From positions 434,001 through 498,000 of the forward strand of contig NZ_ML769301.1 in NCBI RefSeq assembly GCF_009720385.1: a stretch of DNA of 64,000 bases, given 5' to 3'. The stretch comes from Catellatospora vulcania. GTDB taxonomy: Bacteria > Actinomycetota > Actinomycetes > Mycobacteriales > Micromonosporaceae. Positions 8,570 through 17,143 of the stretch are shown here, one piece after another (the first letter of the stretch is position 1; every line of letters starts with the position of its first letter). A program made the position numbers and the translations under genes. The notes under the pieces are model-generated. The model saw only the letters and a program-made list of their open reading frames with translations. It ran no database searches and was not told the origin of the DNA.

Positions 8570-9520
8570 GTGACGACCGCCGAGCTCCGGGAGAACCGCA
8601 TGTCCGACGCGCCTGGCGAGCGGGCCGTCCGGCTGCAGAACGCGTTCGGCGAGCACCGCCGCGACCTGCACCTGCACTGCTACCACCTGGTGGGCAACGT
8701 GCCCGACGCCGACGATCTGGTGCAGGAGACCTTCCTGCGCGCGTGGCGGGCCCGCGACCGCTTCGAGGGCCGGGCCTCCGTGCGCACCTGGCTCTACCGG
8801 ATCGCGACGAACGTCTTCCTCGACACCCGCAAGGCGGCCGCCAGCCGGACCATGCCGTCCGGGGACCTGCTGGAGTGGTCCACCGACATCGGTCCCTATC
8901 CCGACGCGCTGCTGGCCGACGACCCGCAGGCCGGTGTCCCCGCTCGGGAGACCGTCGAGCTGGCTCTGATCGCGGCGCTCATGTATCTGCCCGGTCGGCA
9001 GCGGGCCGCCTTCGTGCTGCGCGACATCCGCGGCTGGACACCCCAGGAGATCGCCGACGCGCTCGGCACCCCCGTCACCGCGGTCAACAGCCTGCTGCAG
9101 CGGGCCCGCCACACCCTGCGCCACCACGCCCCGGCCGATCCGGGGGACTGGCGGCGCCCGCGGCTGACCCGCCAGGACGAGGAGATCCTGCGCCGGTACG
9201 CCGACGCGACGGATCCGGCGTCGCTGCGTGAACTGCTCTCCGACGACGTGCGCATCACCATGCCGCCCGAGCCGCCGGTCGTCGGCATCGACGCGGTCGC
9301 GGAGTTCCTGACGCGGCCCCTCGACTGGCGGACCTTCCCCGGCTCGGCCAACGGGCGGCCCGCGCTGATCTGCTATTTGCGCAGGCCCGGCAGCCCGCAC
9401 TACGAGGGGCTGGTCGTCGACGTGCTCCGGATCGAGCACGGCAGGATCGTGGAGAGCAACGCCTTCGTCGGCGCGCGCCATGTCGCCGCCTTCGGCATGC
9501 CCGCGACGCTGGAGCCGTGA
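8570..9520 (+). CDS. ECF RNA polymerase sigma factor with C-terminal SnoaL-like domain
   Basis: This 316-residue protein has sigma region 2 at about residues 25-95 (DADDLVQETFLRAWRARDRFEG, then VRTWLYRIATNVFLDTRK). Region 4 follows at ~140-195 (LPGRQRAAFVLRDIRGWTPQEIADALGTPV, then LLQRARHTLR). The extra ~110 C-terminal residues form an NTF2/SnoaL-like fold (DVRITMPPEPPVVGIDAVAEFL, ending GRIVESNAF), as in the SigG/SigJ-like ECF groups where this tail controls activity instead of an anti-sigma factor. No anti-sigma gene is adjacent, which fits. An internal ATG 10 codons in (MSDAPGE) is an alternative start. It converges on the SARP-ABATE gene with 7 bases between stops. Confidence 0.9.
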   Translation: MTTAELRENRMSDAPGERAVRLQNAFGEHRRDLHLHCYHLVGNVPDADDLVQETFLRAWRARDRFEGRASVRTWLYRIATNVFLDTRKAAASRTMPSGDLLEWSTDIGPYPDALLADDPQAGVPARETVELALIAALMYLPGRQRAAFVLRDIRGWTPQEIADALGTPVTAVNSLLQRARHTLRHHAPADPGDWRRPRLTRQDEEILRRYADATDPASLRELLSDDVRITMPPEPPVVGIDAVAEFLTRPLDWRTFPGSANGRPALICYLRRPGSPHYEGLVVDVLRIEHGRIVESNAFVGARHVAAFGMPATLEP

Positions 9521-9527
9521 TAGCGAC

Positions 9528-10853
9528 CTATCCGGTGCAGGTCACCATGCTGCACCAGCGGCGCATGCTGGTCTCGTCCAGGAACAGCCAGCGGCAGTGT
9601 GAGTCCGCGCAGGAGCGCACGGTCATCCGGCGCGGGTCGGCGAGCAGCTCGGCGGCGCTCCATGCGGCGGCGTGCAGCGGCAGGCGCAGCCCGGCTTCCA
9701 GGCCGGGCCGCCAGCGGCCGCCGCCGGACTCGTCGCGCGTGTACTCCAGCGTCCTGGCGGCCGCCTCCGCGGCCCTGGCGACCGCGTCGAACGCCGTGTG
9801 GTCGGCGGGCCCGCTGAGGCAGGCGTACAGCTGGGCGCGCAGTGCCCGTGCCTGCTCCAGCGTCTTTTCGGCCGTGGCCGGGTCGCGGTCGGCGAGGGTG
9901 AGCAGGCGGCTCACCGTCGGGTCGTCGGCGAGGCCGGTGTAGCCGCACCACACGGCGAAGGTGCGGTACCCGCGCAGCCACTCGGCGCCGGGCAGGGGCG
10001 CCGTCTCGCCCCAGCCGGCGAAGGTGTTGCAGAAGTCGAGCGCGGGGTGCCCGCCGACGATCCAGGGCAGCGTCTCGTCGCGGACCCGCACTTCGTACAC
10101 CGCGCGGCGGGGCTGGTCCAGGCGGTCATCGTTGCGCAGGATGCGCCGGTGCAGTTCCTGCAGGTCGGGGCCGGGGTCGACGCCGAGTTCGGTGGCGAGC
10201 GCCTGCCGGGTGGCCTCGTACAGCAGCAGGGCGTCGGCCTGGCGGGCGGCGCGGTAGTGCGCGGTCATCAGGATGCCTACGAGCCGTTCCCGGAGGGGAT
10301 GCCGCTCGGCTAGCCCGCCCAGATCCTTGATCACCCGCGAGTGCTTGCCGATGGCGAGGTGTGCCTCGGCACGTGCCTCGACGGCGACCAGGCGGGCCTC
10401 GTCGAGCTGCCCGTCGAGCCGGTGCCGCAGCGCTTCGTCGGCGACGTCGGCCAGCAGCGGTCCCCGCCACAGCCGCAGCGCGCCGTCCAGCAGGGCGGCT
10501 CGCGCCGCGGGATCGGCGGAGTCCAGCGCCTGCTGCACGGTGCGGTGGAAGTCGGCGACGTCGACGCGGTGGTCGTCGGCCTCGACGAGGTAGCCGTCCG
10601 CGCGGGTGGTGATACGCACCCCGTACGGGTTCAGCGCGGCCCGCAGGCGGCCGATGTAGGTGTACACGGCGCCACGCGCCGAGGCCGGTGCGCTGCCGTT
10701 CCACAGCAGGCCGATGAGCCGGTCGATGGTGACCAGCCGCCCGAGGTCGAGCAGCAGCAGGGCCAGCAGGCAGCGTTCCTGGCGGCGGCTGGCGATGTCC
10801 ACGAGGCGGCCGTCGTGGCGGGCCTCGAACGGGCCGAGCAGGTGGAACTCCAT
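9528..10853 (-). CDS. SARP regulator fused to an ABATE/CGNR zinc-finger domain
   Basis: Residues ~1-85 are a SARP winged helix (MEFHLLGPFEARHDGRLVDI) and ~90-240 a bacterial activator domain (VDVADFHRTV to LGVDPGPDLQELHRRIL). About 180 further residues match the ABATE stress-protein fold (WIVGGHPALDFCNTFAGWGE), ending in a CGNR-type finger with C-x4-C (CADSHC) and C-x4-C (CSMVTC). The protein stops right after the last Cys, so the Gly-Asn-Arg of the CGNR signature is missing. The start at MEFHLLG gives the usual SARP N-terminus. An ATG near 10970, 39 codons upstream, also has a purine-rich stretch before it. It is divergent from a small secreted-protein gene. Targets are unknown. Confidence 0.8.
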   Translation of the reverse strand: MEFHLLGPFEARHDGRLVDIASRRQERCLLALLLLDLGRLVTIDRLIGLLWNGSAPASARGAVYTYIGRLRAALNPYGVRITTRADGYLVEADDHRVDVADFHRTVQQALDSADPAARAALLDGALRLWRGPLLADVADEALRHRLDGQLDEARLVAVEARAEAHLAIGKHSRVIKDLGGLAERHPLRERLVGILMTAHYRAARQADALLLYEATRQALATELGVDPGPDLQELHRRILRNDDRLDQPRRAVYEVRVRDETLPWIVGGHPALDFCNTFAGWGETAPLPGAEWLRGYRTFAVWCGYTGLADDPTVSRLLTLADRDPATAEKTLEQARALRAQLYACLSGPADHTAFDAVARAAEAAARTLEYTRDESGGGRWRPGLEAGLRLPLHAAAWSAAELLADPRRMTVRSCADSHCRWLFLDETSMRRWCSMVTCTG

Positions 10854-11055
10854 ACCGGTAGGACGCTCGGCCGGGCCGGACGGGTTGACCTTGTCGCGCG
10901 TCGAGGCGGTGGTGAGGCGGCCTGCGCGACCCGGCCGGATCGCGCCTGTGACCCGGCGATCTGCACCCATCAGTCCTTTTTCAGTGGTCAGACCGTGGTG
11001 AGGCGGCCGGGCCAGGCTGTGCCGGCAACCAACGAAGCACAGGAAGGGAGCTTTC

Positions 11056-11577
11056 ATGCGTCGAGCAGTCCTCACCACCGTGATGATGGTCACCGCGCTG
11101 CTGGCAGGCGCCGCGCCGGCTCAGGCAGCCGAAGGATCGGGGGCGCACGGCGGCTGGGTGCCGGCGCCGCAGGCGGGCTTCGAGCAGCCCGCCGGGGCCC
11201 GCTGCGACTTCGCCATCCGCGCCCAGCCGGTCCTCGACGAGGTGCGCAAGCTCGTGCTGGACACGTACGCCGACGGCAAACCGAAGCGCGAGCTGTACGC
11301 CGGCGACCTCCTCGTCGATTACATCAACCTGGAGACCGGCAAGTCGACGCGTGTCGACGCGAGCGGCACGGCGCTGATCGACTACGGCGCCGACGGGTCG
11401 ATGACCTGGTACGTGGTCGGCCCGGCGATCTTCGGGTTCCGGGTGGACGGCGGCAACCTGGCACGCGGCATGTGGCTGATCGACGGCGTCTACACCATCG
11501 CGTTCACGCCGACGTACTACAAGACCGTCACGATGGTCCACGGCACCTCGCACAACATCTGCGACGACCTGGACTGA
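11056..11577 (+). CDS. Small secreted protein of unknown function
   Basis: The 173-residue product has a Sec signal peptide (MRRAVLTTVMMVTALLAGAA, cleavage after AQA near residue 24). The mature part has two cysteines, C50 and a C-terminal NICDDLD, that could pair once exported. The central region (RELYAGDLLVDYINLETGKSTRVDASG) looks like a beta-rich domain. I do not recognise a family. The ATG is preceded by AGGAAGGGAG. The gene is divergent from the SARP-ABATE regulator across about 200 bases, so it is a candidate target of that regulator. A strong hairpin follows it. Confidence 0.75.
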   Translation: MRRAVLTTVMMVTALLAGAAPAQAAEGSGAHGGWVPAPQAGFEQPAGARCDFAIRAQPVLDEVRKLVLDTYADGKPKRELYAGDLLVDYINLETGKSTRVDASGTALIDYGADGSMTWYVVGPAIFGFRVDGGNLARGMWLIDGVYTIAFTPTYYKTVTMVHGTSHNICDDLD

Positions 11578-11582
11578 GCGGT

Positions 11583-11617
11583 CGCGTGGCCGGGTGCCCC
11601 GCGCACCCGGCCACGCG
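11583..11617 (+). terminator. Strong hairpin terminator after the secreted-protein gene
   Basis: A perfect 15-bp stem (CGCGTGGCCGGGTGC and complement) with a 5-base loop begins 5 bases after the stop codon and ends 16 bases before the next ATG. It may also insulate the MTHFR-like gene, whose leader is therefore very short. Confidence 0.7.
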
Positions 11618-11632
11618 CGATACCGTGTCCGG

Positions 11633-12592
11633 ATGGCTGACGACACCGCCCCCATCCGTCCCGGCCGCCGGTCCCTGCGCGCGATGCTGGCGCGGGCCGA
11701 GGCGGGGGTGCTGCTGCTGGGCATCACGCCGCCGCGGCGCAGCGTCTCGCCCGAGCAGGCCGCCCAGATCGCCGAGGTCACCCTCGCGCGGCTGGCCACG
11801 GTGGACCTCGACGGGCTGATCCTGTACGACATCGACGACGAGAGCGACCGCAACCCGCAGGAGCGCCCGTTCCCGTACCTGCCGACGATGGACCCCGTGG
11901 CGTTCCACCGCGACCACCTGGGCGCGTGGGAGCTGCCCGCGGTCATCTACCGGTGCGTCGGCAAGTACACCGAGCCCGAGCTGGCGGACTGGCTCGGCGA
12001 GGTGGACACCGACCGGGTGCTGGGCGTGTTCGTCGGCGCCTCGTCGCGGGACAAGGGCGTGCGCACGGGGCTGACGCAGGCGTACGCGCTGCGCGACCGG
12101 GTGCGTGCCGACCTGCCGCTGGGCGCGGTGGCCATCACCGAGCGCTACACCCGCACCGGCGACGAGCACCTGCGCATGCTCACCAAGCAGGACCGCGGCG
12201 CGTCCTTCTTCATCACGCAGGTGGTGTACGACGTCGACGCGACCAAGAGCCTGCTGTCGGACTACCACTACACGTGTGCGGCCAAGGGCGTGGAGCCTCG
12301 TCCGGTGATCTTCACGTTGTCGGTGTGCGGTTCGCTGAAGACGCTGTCGTTCCTGCACTGGCTCGGCGTGAACGTGCCCCGCTGGCTGGAGAACGCGCTG
12401 CGCTACTCCGAGGACCCGCTGACCGAGTCGTACCAGCAGTGCCTGGCGACCGCCCGCGAGCTGGCCGCGTTCTGCCGGCGGCTGGGCGTGCCGTTCGGGT
12501 TCAACGTGGAGAGCGTGTCCATCCGCAAGGTGGAGATCGAGGCTTCGGTCGAACTCGCCCGCGAGGTGCGCGAGCTGCTGACCTACCAGTAG
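11633..12592 (+). CDS. Methylenetetrahydrofolate reductase-like protein
   Basis: This 319-residue protein resembles the TIM-barrel methylenetetrahydrofolate reductase family, which reduces 5,10-methylene-THF to 5-methyl-THF with FAD or NAD(P)H. Matching segments include DGLILYDIDDESDRNPQERPF near residue 60, GVFVGASSRDKGVRTGLTQAY near 130, GASFFITQVVYDVDATKSLL near 190 and NVESVSIRKVEIEASVEL near the C-terminus. It is divergent from textbook MetF, so a related folate- or flavin-linked role is possible. The ATG at 11633 has no clear ribosome site and the upstream hairpin leaves little leader. The 3' end overlaps the convergent EAL gene by 10 bases. Confidence 0.62.
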   Translation: MADDTAPIRPGRRSLRAMLARAEAGVLLLGITPPRRSVSPEQAAQIAEVTLARLATVDLDGLILYDIDDESDRNPQERPFPYLPTMDPVAFHRDHLGAWELPAVIYRCVGKYTEPELADWLGEVDTDRVLGVFVGASSRDKGVRTGLTQAYALRDRVRADLPLGAVAITERYTRTGDEHLRMLTKQDRGASFFITQVVYDVDATKSLLSDYHYTCAAKGVEPRPVIFTLSVCGSLKTLSFLHWLGVNVPRWLENALRYSEDPLTESYQQCLATARELAAFCRRLGVPFGFNVESVSIRKVEIEASVELAREVRELLTYQ

Positions 12593-13905
12593 GTGTCCGG
12601 TTCGGTCGGCACCAGCCGGTGCAGCAGCGGCTGGGCCGCCTCGATGACCAGGTCGCGATCGTAGGTGAGAACGAAGTCGAACTCCCGGTCGTCGTGCGCG
12701 CCGGGGCCGCCGCGGTCGCAGGCGAACAGGCCGCCGGCGAAGTGGGTGGCCAGCACGACGACCGTCCACTCCCCGGCCAGCGGATCGTCGGCCCGCAGCG
12801 GCCCGCCGCGGATCCCCTCGGCAGGATGCGCCGGCATGCCCTGCCCGTACACCGCGGTGAACACGCATCTTTCGGCGAGTTCGTGGTAGCGCCGCCGGGC
12901 GTGCTCGTCGAAGTTGCGGATCTGCTGGAAGGTCGCCAGCAGCACCGCGGGCTCGGCCAGCTGCAGGCACTTGTTCTCCAGGTGCCGGCTCAGGCACTTG
13001 AGCATCTGCTTGGTGGTCCGGATGACGGGCCGGTGTTTGCGGGCGACCTCGAACGGGGTGGCCGCGGTGGCCGTGGGCGCGTCCACCTGCGCGAGCACGA
13101 GGTCCGCCTGCCCGAACGTGTCCGGCAGCGGCCCGGGACGGCCGAACAGCCAGCCCTGGCCCAGGGTCGCCCCCATGGATCTCGCGATGGCGAGGTGGTG
13201 CGGCGTCTCGATGCCCTCGGCGAGCACGGCGGCGCCGGTGCGTTCGGCCTCGGCCAGCACCGCGTTGACGACGGCCGACACCGACGGCGTGACGCGGCCC
13301 TGCACGATGCTGCGATCCAGCTTGATCACGTCCGGGCTGAGCAGCGGCATCATGGCCAGGCTGGTGGGGTCGGCCCCGACGTCGTCCAGGGCGATGCGGA
13401 TCGAGCGCCTGCGCAGCTCCAGGATCGTCGACAGCAGCGAGGCCGGGTCGGCGGCCAGGGACCGCTCGGTCAGCTCGACCACGACCTGCAGCCGGGCCAG
13501 CGCCGCCTCGTGGACGGCGAGCACCTCCGGTGGCGGCGGGGTGCGCGTCGTCACCGGCTCGACGTTGACGAAAAGCGGTAGCCGGCGCGGCAGCCCGGCT
13601 GCCAGAGCGCCTCGGAAGGCCGCCGACCCGCACGCCCAGTCGAGCTCGGCGACGCGCTCCACCTGCGCGGCGTGCCGGAACAGCGCGTCAGGCGAGGCGA
13701 ATTCGCCGGCGGGGCCGCGGGCCAGCGCCTCGTATCCCGCCGTCCGGCCGCTGCCCAGCGCGACTATGGGCTGATAGACCGCGTGGATCAGCCCGCCGGA
13801 GAGCACCGCGTCGAACGCCGCGCCCGCGTCGGGCGGACCGCCCACCGCCATCAACGACCCCCTGACCGCATCTGCCAGCTGGGTGGCGTCAATCTGGATC
13901 TTCAT
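12583..13905 (-). CDS. EAL-domain (c-di-GMP phosphodiesterase-type) protein with DICT sensor domain
   Basis: The 440-residue protein has an EAL domain at about residues 30-265 that keeps the catalytic set: YEALARG, FVNVEP, VVELTER, ALDDVGAD, IKLDRS, AEGIET and GQGWLFG. Cyclic-di-GMP hydrolysis is therefore plausible. The C-terminal ~150 residues (VIRTTKQMLKCLSRHLE to FDFVLTYDRDLVIEAA) match the DICT sensory domain often joined to EAL proteins. There is no membrane segment, so it should be soluble. The start at MKIQIDATQ is preferred over an ATG 6 codons upstream. It would link an unknown signal to c-di-GMP, which controls development in actinomycetes. Confidence 0.85.
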   Translation of the reverse strand: MKIQIDATQLADAVRGSLMAVGGPPDAGAAFDAVLSGGLIHAVYQPIVALGSGRTAGYEALARGPAGEFASPDALFRHAAQVERVAELDWACGSAAFRGALAAGLPRRLPLFVNVEPVTTRTPPPPEVLAVHEAALARLQVVVELTERSLAADPASLLSTILELRRRSIRIALDDVGADPTSLAMMPLLSPDVIKLDRSIVQGRVTPSVSAVVNAVLAEAERTGAAVLAEGIETPHHLAIARSMGATLGQGWLFGRPGPLPDTFGQADLVLAQVDAPTATAATPFEVARKHRPVIRTTKQMLKCLSRHLENKCLQLAEPAVLLATFQQIRNFDEHARRRYHELAERCVFTAVYGQGMPAHPAEGIRGGPLRADDPLAGEWTVVVLATHFAGGLFACDRGGPGAHDDREFDFVLTYDRDLVIEAAQPLLHRLVPTEPDTYW

Positions 13906-13974
13906 TCGCCAGCGTATCGGCAAGCGGCCGATACCTGAGGGTTATACCCATCTGTCCGCAGGTGACACGTCCCG

Positions 13975-14952
13975 TCACACACCCGGGGCGGTGTGAAACA
14001 CCACGGACCACGGTGGCGGAGCTCCTTCGGCCCGCTCCGGCGCGGGCGTCCCCGCGGACCGGGCGAGCACCTCACCGGCGAGCGTGGCGAACCGCCGCGC
14101 GGCCGGATGCGGCGACCGGCGCGGCCACACCGCCGCGACCTGCTGCCAGAGGGGGTCGCCGGTCAGCGGCCGCCAGGTGACCCGCGGCTCGCGCCGGATC
14201 GCGGACTCCCGCTCCAGCGCCAGCCCCTGACCGGCGAGCACCAGCCCGCACAGGAACTCGGGGTTGCGGGCGTGTCGGATCCGGCCGGGCGTGAAACCGT
14301 GCTCCCGGCATACCGCCAGCAGGTGGTCGTGCCAGGCGGGCGCGGTGGCGCGGGGGAAGATCACCAGGCCGTGCCCGGCGAGGTCGGCCAGGGCGAGCTC
14401 GGCCGACCTGGCCAGCGGGGAGGTGCGGGGCAGCACCACGCCCAGCCGGGTGCGGGTCGTCGGCCCGGCGCACAGGTCCACGTCGTCGACGGGCTGGTGC
14501 ACCAGCCCCACGTCGAGCCGGGCGGCCGCGAGCAGTTCCAGCTGCTCCGCGGTGGTCAGCTCCTGCAGGTCGACGTCCAGGCCCGGGGCCTGCTCGGTCA
14601 GCCGTTGCAGCAGCTCGCCCAGCGCGGCGGCCGGGGTCTCCGGCGGCACCCCGGCGCGCAGGGTGCCGAGCGCGCCGTCGCGGATGGTGGTCATCAGGGT
14701 GCGCATGCGCTGCTCCGCGGCCAGGAACTCCCGGGCCTGCTCGCGCAGCGCGTGCCCGGCGGCGGTCAGCGCGGTCTCGCGCGGCAGCCGGTCGAACAGC
14801 GTGACGCCGAGCTCGTCCTCCAGCCGCCGCATGGCCTGGCTGAGCGGAGGCTGCGCGATGCCGAGGATCGCCGCGGCTCGGCTGAAGTGCAGTTCCTCCG
14901 CGACGGTCAGGAAGTAGCGCAGGTGCTTGGAGAGATCCACCTGTCCGACCAT
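13975..14952 (-). CDS. LysR-family transcriptional regulator
   Basis: This 325-residue regulator has the typical N-terminal winged helix-turn-helix (HLRYFLTVAEELHFSRAAAILGIAQPPLSQAMRRLE, residues ~9-45). A periplasmic-binding-like effector domain follows from about residue 90 to 300. Its start codon lies only 11 bases from the start of the divergent serine-hydrolase gene, the classic arrangement of a LysR regulator and its target. A T-N11-A operator must therefore overlap the start codons or lie inside coding sequence. The C-terminal ~20 residues are Ala/Pro-rich and may be a tail. The effector is unknown. Confidence 0.92.
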   Translation of the reverse strand: MVGQVDLSKHLRYFLTVAEELHFSRAAAILGIAQPPLSQAMRRLEDELGVTLFDRLPRETALTAAGHALREQAREFLAAEQRMRTLMTTIRDGALGTLRAGVPPETPAAALGELLQRLTEQAPGLDVDLQELTTAEQLELLAAARLDVGLVHQPVDDVDLCAGPTTRTRLGVVLPRTSPLARSAELALADLAGHGLVIFPRATAPAWHDHLLAVCREHGFTPGRIRHARNPEFLCGLVLAGQGLALERESAIRREPRVTWRPLTGDPLWQQVAAVWPRRSPHPAARRFATLAGEVLARSAGTPAPERAEGAPPPWSVVFHTAPGV

Positions 14953-14963
14953 AGGCTGGCCGG

Positions 14964-15845
14964 ATGATGATCACGAACCGGATCGCGGGCGCGTTCGCCG
15001 AGGCCGACATGCGGGGGTGGCTGCACGCCCGCGACCTCGACACCGGCCGCGAGGTCGCCGTCGATGCGCACGACCAGGTCGTCATCGGGTCCATCTTCAA
15101 GATCCTGCTGGTACTGGAGTTCGCCCGGCAGGCCGCCGCGGGCTCCCTCGACCCGGCCGACCGGGCGTTGGTGCGCGCCGGGGACCGGCTCGGCGGCTGG
15201 GGCACCGCGGGCTGCGCCGACGACGTCGAGATGTCACTGCGCGACCTGGCCTACTTCACCATGTCCGTCAGCGACAACACCGCCGCCGACCTGCTGCTGC
15301 ACCGCGTCGGACCGGACCTGCTGCCGCTGCTCGCGCAGGAGCTGGGCCTGACCCGTACCCGTCTGGTCGGCGGCCCGCGCGAGCTGCTCGCGACCATGAT
15401 CGCCGACGTCGGGGCGCGCGACGACGAGGAGTTCGCCCGGATCTTCCCGACCCTGCCCGACGAGCGGGTCCGGGCGCTGCGGGTGTTCGACCCGGCGCAG
15501 ACCAACTCCAGCACGCCCGAGGAGATCACCCGGCTGCTCGGGCTCATCTGGCGCGACGAGGCCGGCCCAGCCCAGGCCTGCGCGGAGGTGCGCGCGCTGA
15601 TGCTCCGGCAGCTGTTCTGGACCCGGCTGGCCGCCGCGTTCCCGCCGGGCGTGCGGGTGGGGGGCAAGACCGGAACCCTGCCCGGCCTGCACATGGAGGC
15701 CGGGGTCGTGGAGTATCCCGACGGCGGCCGCTACGCGGTGGCCGTGTTCGCCAAGACCGAGCACCTGTCCATGCCGCGGCTGGAACTCGACCTGGTGCTC
15801 GGGCGGGCCGCGAAACTGGCCGTGGACGAGCTGCGCGGCGAGTGA
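14964..15845 (+). CDS. Serine hydrolase of the class A beta-lactamase fold
   Basis: The 293-residue protein carries the three active-site elements of the family: S-x-x-K at Ser43-Lys46 (SIFK), SDN at 103-105 and KTG at 235-237. I see no clear omega-loop E-x-x-L-N motif, so true beta-lactamase activity is uncertain. There is also no signal peptide, unlike secreted class A enzymes, so it may act in the cytoplasm as an esterase or amidase. The start could be the first or the second of two adjacent ATGs. The gene is divergent from a LysR regulator 11 bases away, reminiscent of ampR-ampC. Confidence 0.82.
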   Translation: MMITNRIAGAFAEADMRGWLHARDLDTGREVAVDAHDQVVIGSIFKILLVLEFARQAAAGSLDPADRALVRAGDRLGGWGTAGCADDVEMSLRDLAYFTMSVSDNTAADLLLHRVGPDLLPLLAQELGLTRTRLVGGPRELLATMIADVGARDDEEFARIFPTLPDERVRALRVFDPAQTNSSTPEEITRLLGLIWRDEAGPAQACAEVRALMLRQLFWTRLAAAFPPGVRVGGKTGTLPGLHMEAGVVEYPDGGRYAVAVFAKTEHLSMPRLELDLVLGRAAKLAVDELRGE

Positions 15846-15999
15846 CCTGGGCCACTTGCCGGTCTCGTCGGGCACCGCCTGAACTGGGCTGATATCCGGA
15901 CCGATATCGCAGGTGCCGCCATACGATCTTGGACGCCGCCGCCGGACGGGTGTTTCGCTGCGCTGGTCATCTTGATCCACCGCACGAGGGGAACCAATC

Positions 16000-16989
16000 A
16001 TGTCCGAGCACTCGGCCGACCGCCGCCGCTTCCTGCGTACGGCCGCCGCAGGCACCGCGCTCACCTCGATCGCCGCCATCCCGGCCGCCGCCGCCCCGGC
16101 CCTCGCCGCCCCGGCCGCCGCCGCGCCCAGCCCGCGCCGCGGCACGGCCAAACGGCAGACGGCGACACTGCGCTGGCTGGGCACCTCCGGCTGGCGTATC
16201 GACGTCGGCGCACGCACCCTGCTGATCGACCCGTACGTCACCCGGTTCCCGACCGGCCTGTTCACCGGCGCGTTCGATCCCGCGACCGCGCTCACCGTGG
16301 ACAAGGCTGCGGTGGCCGCGCACGTCGGCAAGCCGGAGACCGTGTTCGTCACGCACACCCACTGGGACCACTTCAACGACGTGCCGACCGTGGCCGCCAC
16401 CACCGGCGCGCGGGTGTTCGGCACGCTCACCGCGTACCACCTCGGGCTCGCCTCAGGCGTGCCCGCCGCGCAGCTCAGCCCGGTCAAGGGTGGCGAGGTG
16501 CTGGACTTCGTCGACTACTCCGTCGAGGTCGTGGCCGCGCTGCACAGCCGCAACGCGGCGTACTCGATGGCGTTCCCCGGGGTGCGCACCAGCCCGCCCA
16601 GCCCGGCCCCGCGCACCATCGCCGACCTGCCCGAGGGCGACACGCTGTCCTACCAGGTCACCGTCACCGGCGGGCCGTCGGTGTTCTTCATGGGCGCGAG
16701 CGACTTCGTCGAGCGCAACCTGAAGGGCCTGAACCCGGACGTCGCGATGCTGGCCCTGCCGTCGAGCACCGCCACGCACGACTACGTCCCGCGGCTGATC
16801 GAGGCGCTCGACCGTCCCGCGGTCGTGGTGCCGGTGCACTGGGACAACTTCGAGGCACCGCTGCAGAACCCGCCGGTCGTCGCCCCCGCCGACGCCGAGC
16901 GGCTGGACGCCTTCGAGGCCGCGATCCGGCAGGCAGCCCCCCGCACGACGATCCTGCGCCCGCAGTACGCCACCCCGTACACCTTCTGA
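16000..16989 (+). CDS. Tat-exported metallo-beta-lactamase-fold hydrolase
   Basis: The 329-residue precursor has a Tat signal (RRRFLRTAAAG at residues 8-18, then an Ala-rich hydrophobic stretch to about 43). The mature part is an MBL-fold domain with THTHWDHF, the H-x-H-x-D-H zinc motif, near residues 125-132. Later ligand regions include FFMGASDFV and VVPVHWDNFEAP. The pattern resembles the UlaG/L-ascorbate-lactonase-like branch, in which WLGTSGWRI and a D-P-Y motif open the domain. The substrate is unknown. It is followed by a strong hairpin, so it is probably monocistronic. Confidence 0.85.
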   Translation: MSEHSADRRRFLRTAAAGTALTSIAAIPAAAAPALAAPAAAAPSPRRGTAKRQTATLRWLGTSGWRIDVGARTLLIDPYVTRFPTGLFTGAFDPATALTVDKAAVAAHVGKPETVFVTHTHWDHFNDVPTVAATTGARVFGTLTAYHLGLASGVPAAQLSPVKGGEVLDFVDYSVEVVAALHSRNAAYSMAFPGVRTSPPSPAPRTIADLPEGDTLSYQVTVTGGPSVFFMGASDFVERNLKGLNPDVAMLALPSSTATHDYVPRLIEALDRPAVVVPVHWDNFEAPLQNPPVVAPADAERLDAFEAAIRQAAPRTTILRPQYATPYTF

Positions 16990-16995
16990 CCCGGA

Positions 16996-17029
16996 CGCCT
17001 CGACCGGGCTCGAAGGCCCGGTCGAGGCG
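16996..17029 (+). terminator. Hairpin terminator after the MBL-fold gene
   Basis: A perfect 14-bp stem (CGCCTCGACCGGGC and complement, 6-base loop) starts 7 bases after the stop codon. No T-run follows. Confidence 0.7.
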
Positions 17030-17143
17030 GGTGGTCACGGCACGAGGACGAACCCGGCAGGTTTGTGTCGCAGTCCACACGGGAACCCACGTCAGCAGAG
17101 CGGCTTCGACCGGGGCCGGTCTTCGGCACGGCGAGGAGGCGAC

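Noticed and set aside
14964-15845. Antibiotic-resistance beta-lactamase
   Set aside because: S-x-x-K, SDN and KTG are present, but a signal peptide and a clear E-x-x-L-N omega-loop are not, so a resistance role is not supported.
16000-16989. Quorum-quenching AHL lactonase or class B beta-lactamase
   Set aside because: The H-x-H-x-D-H motif only shows the MBL fold; the WLGTSGWRI start and Tat export fit other exported MBL hydrolases and give no substrate.
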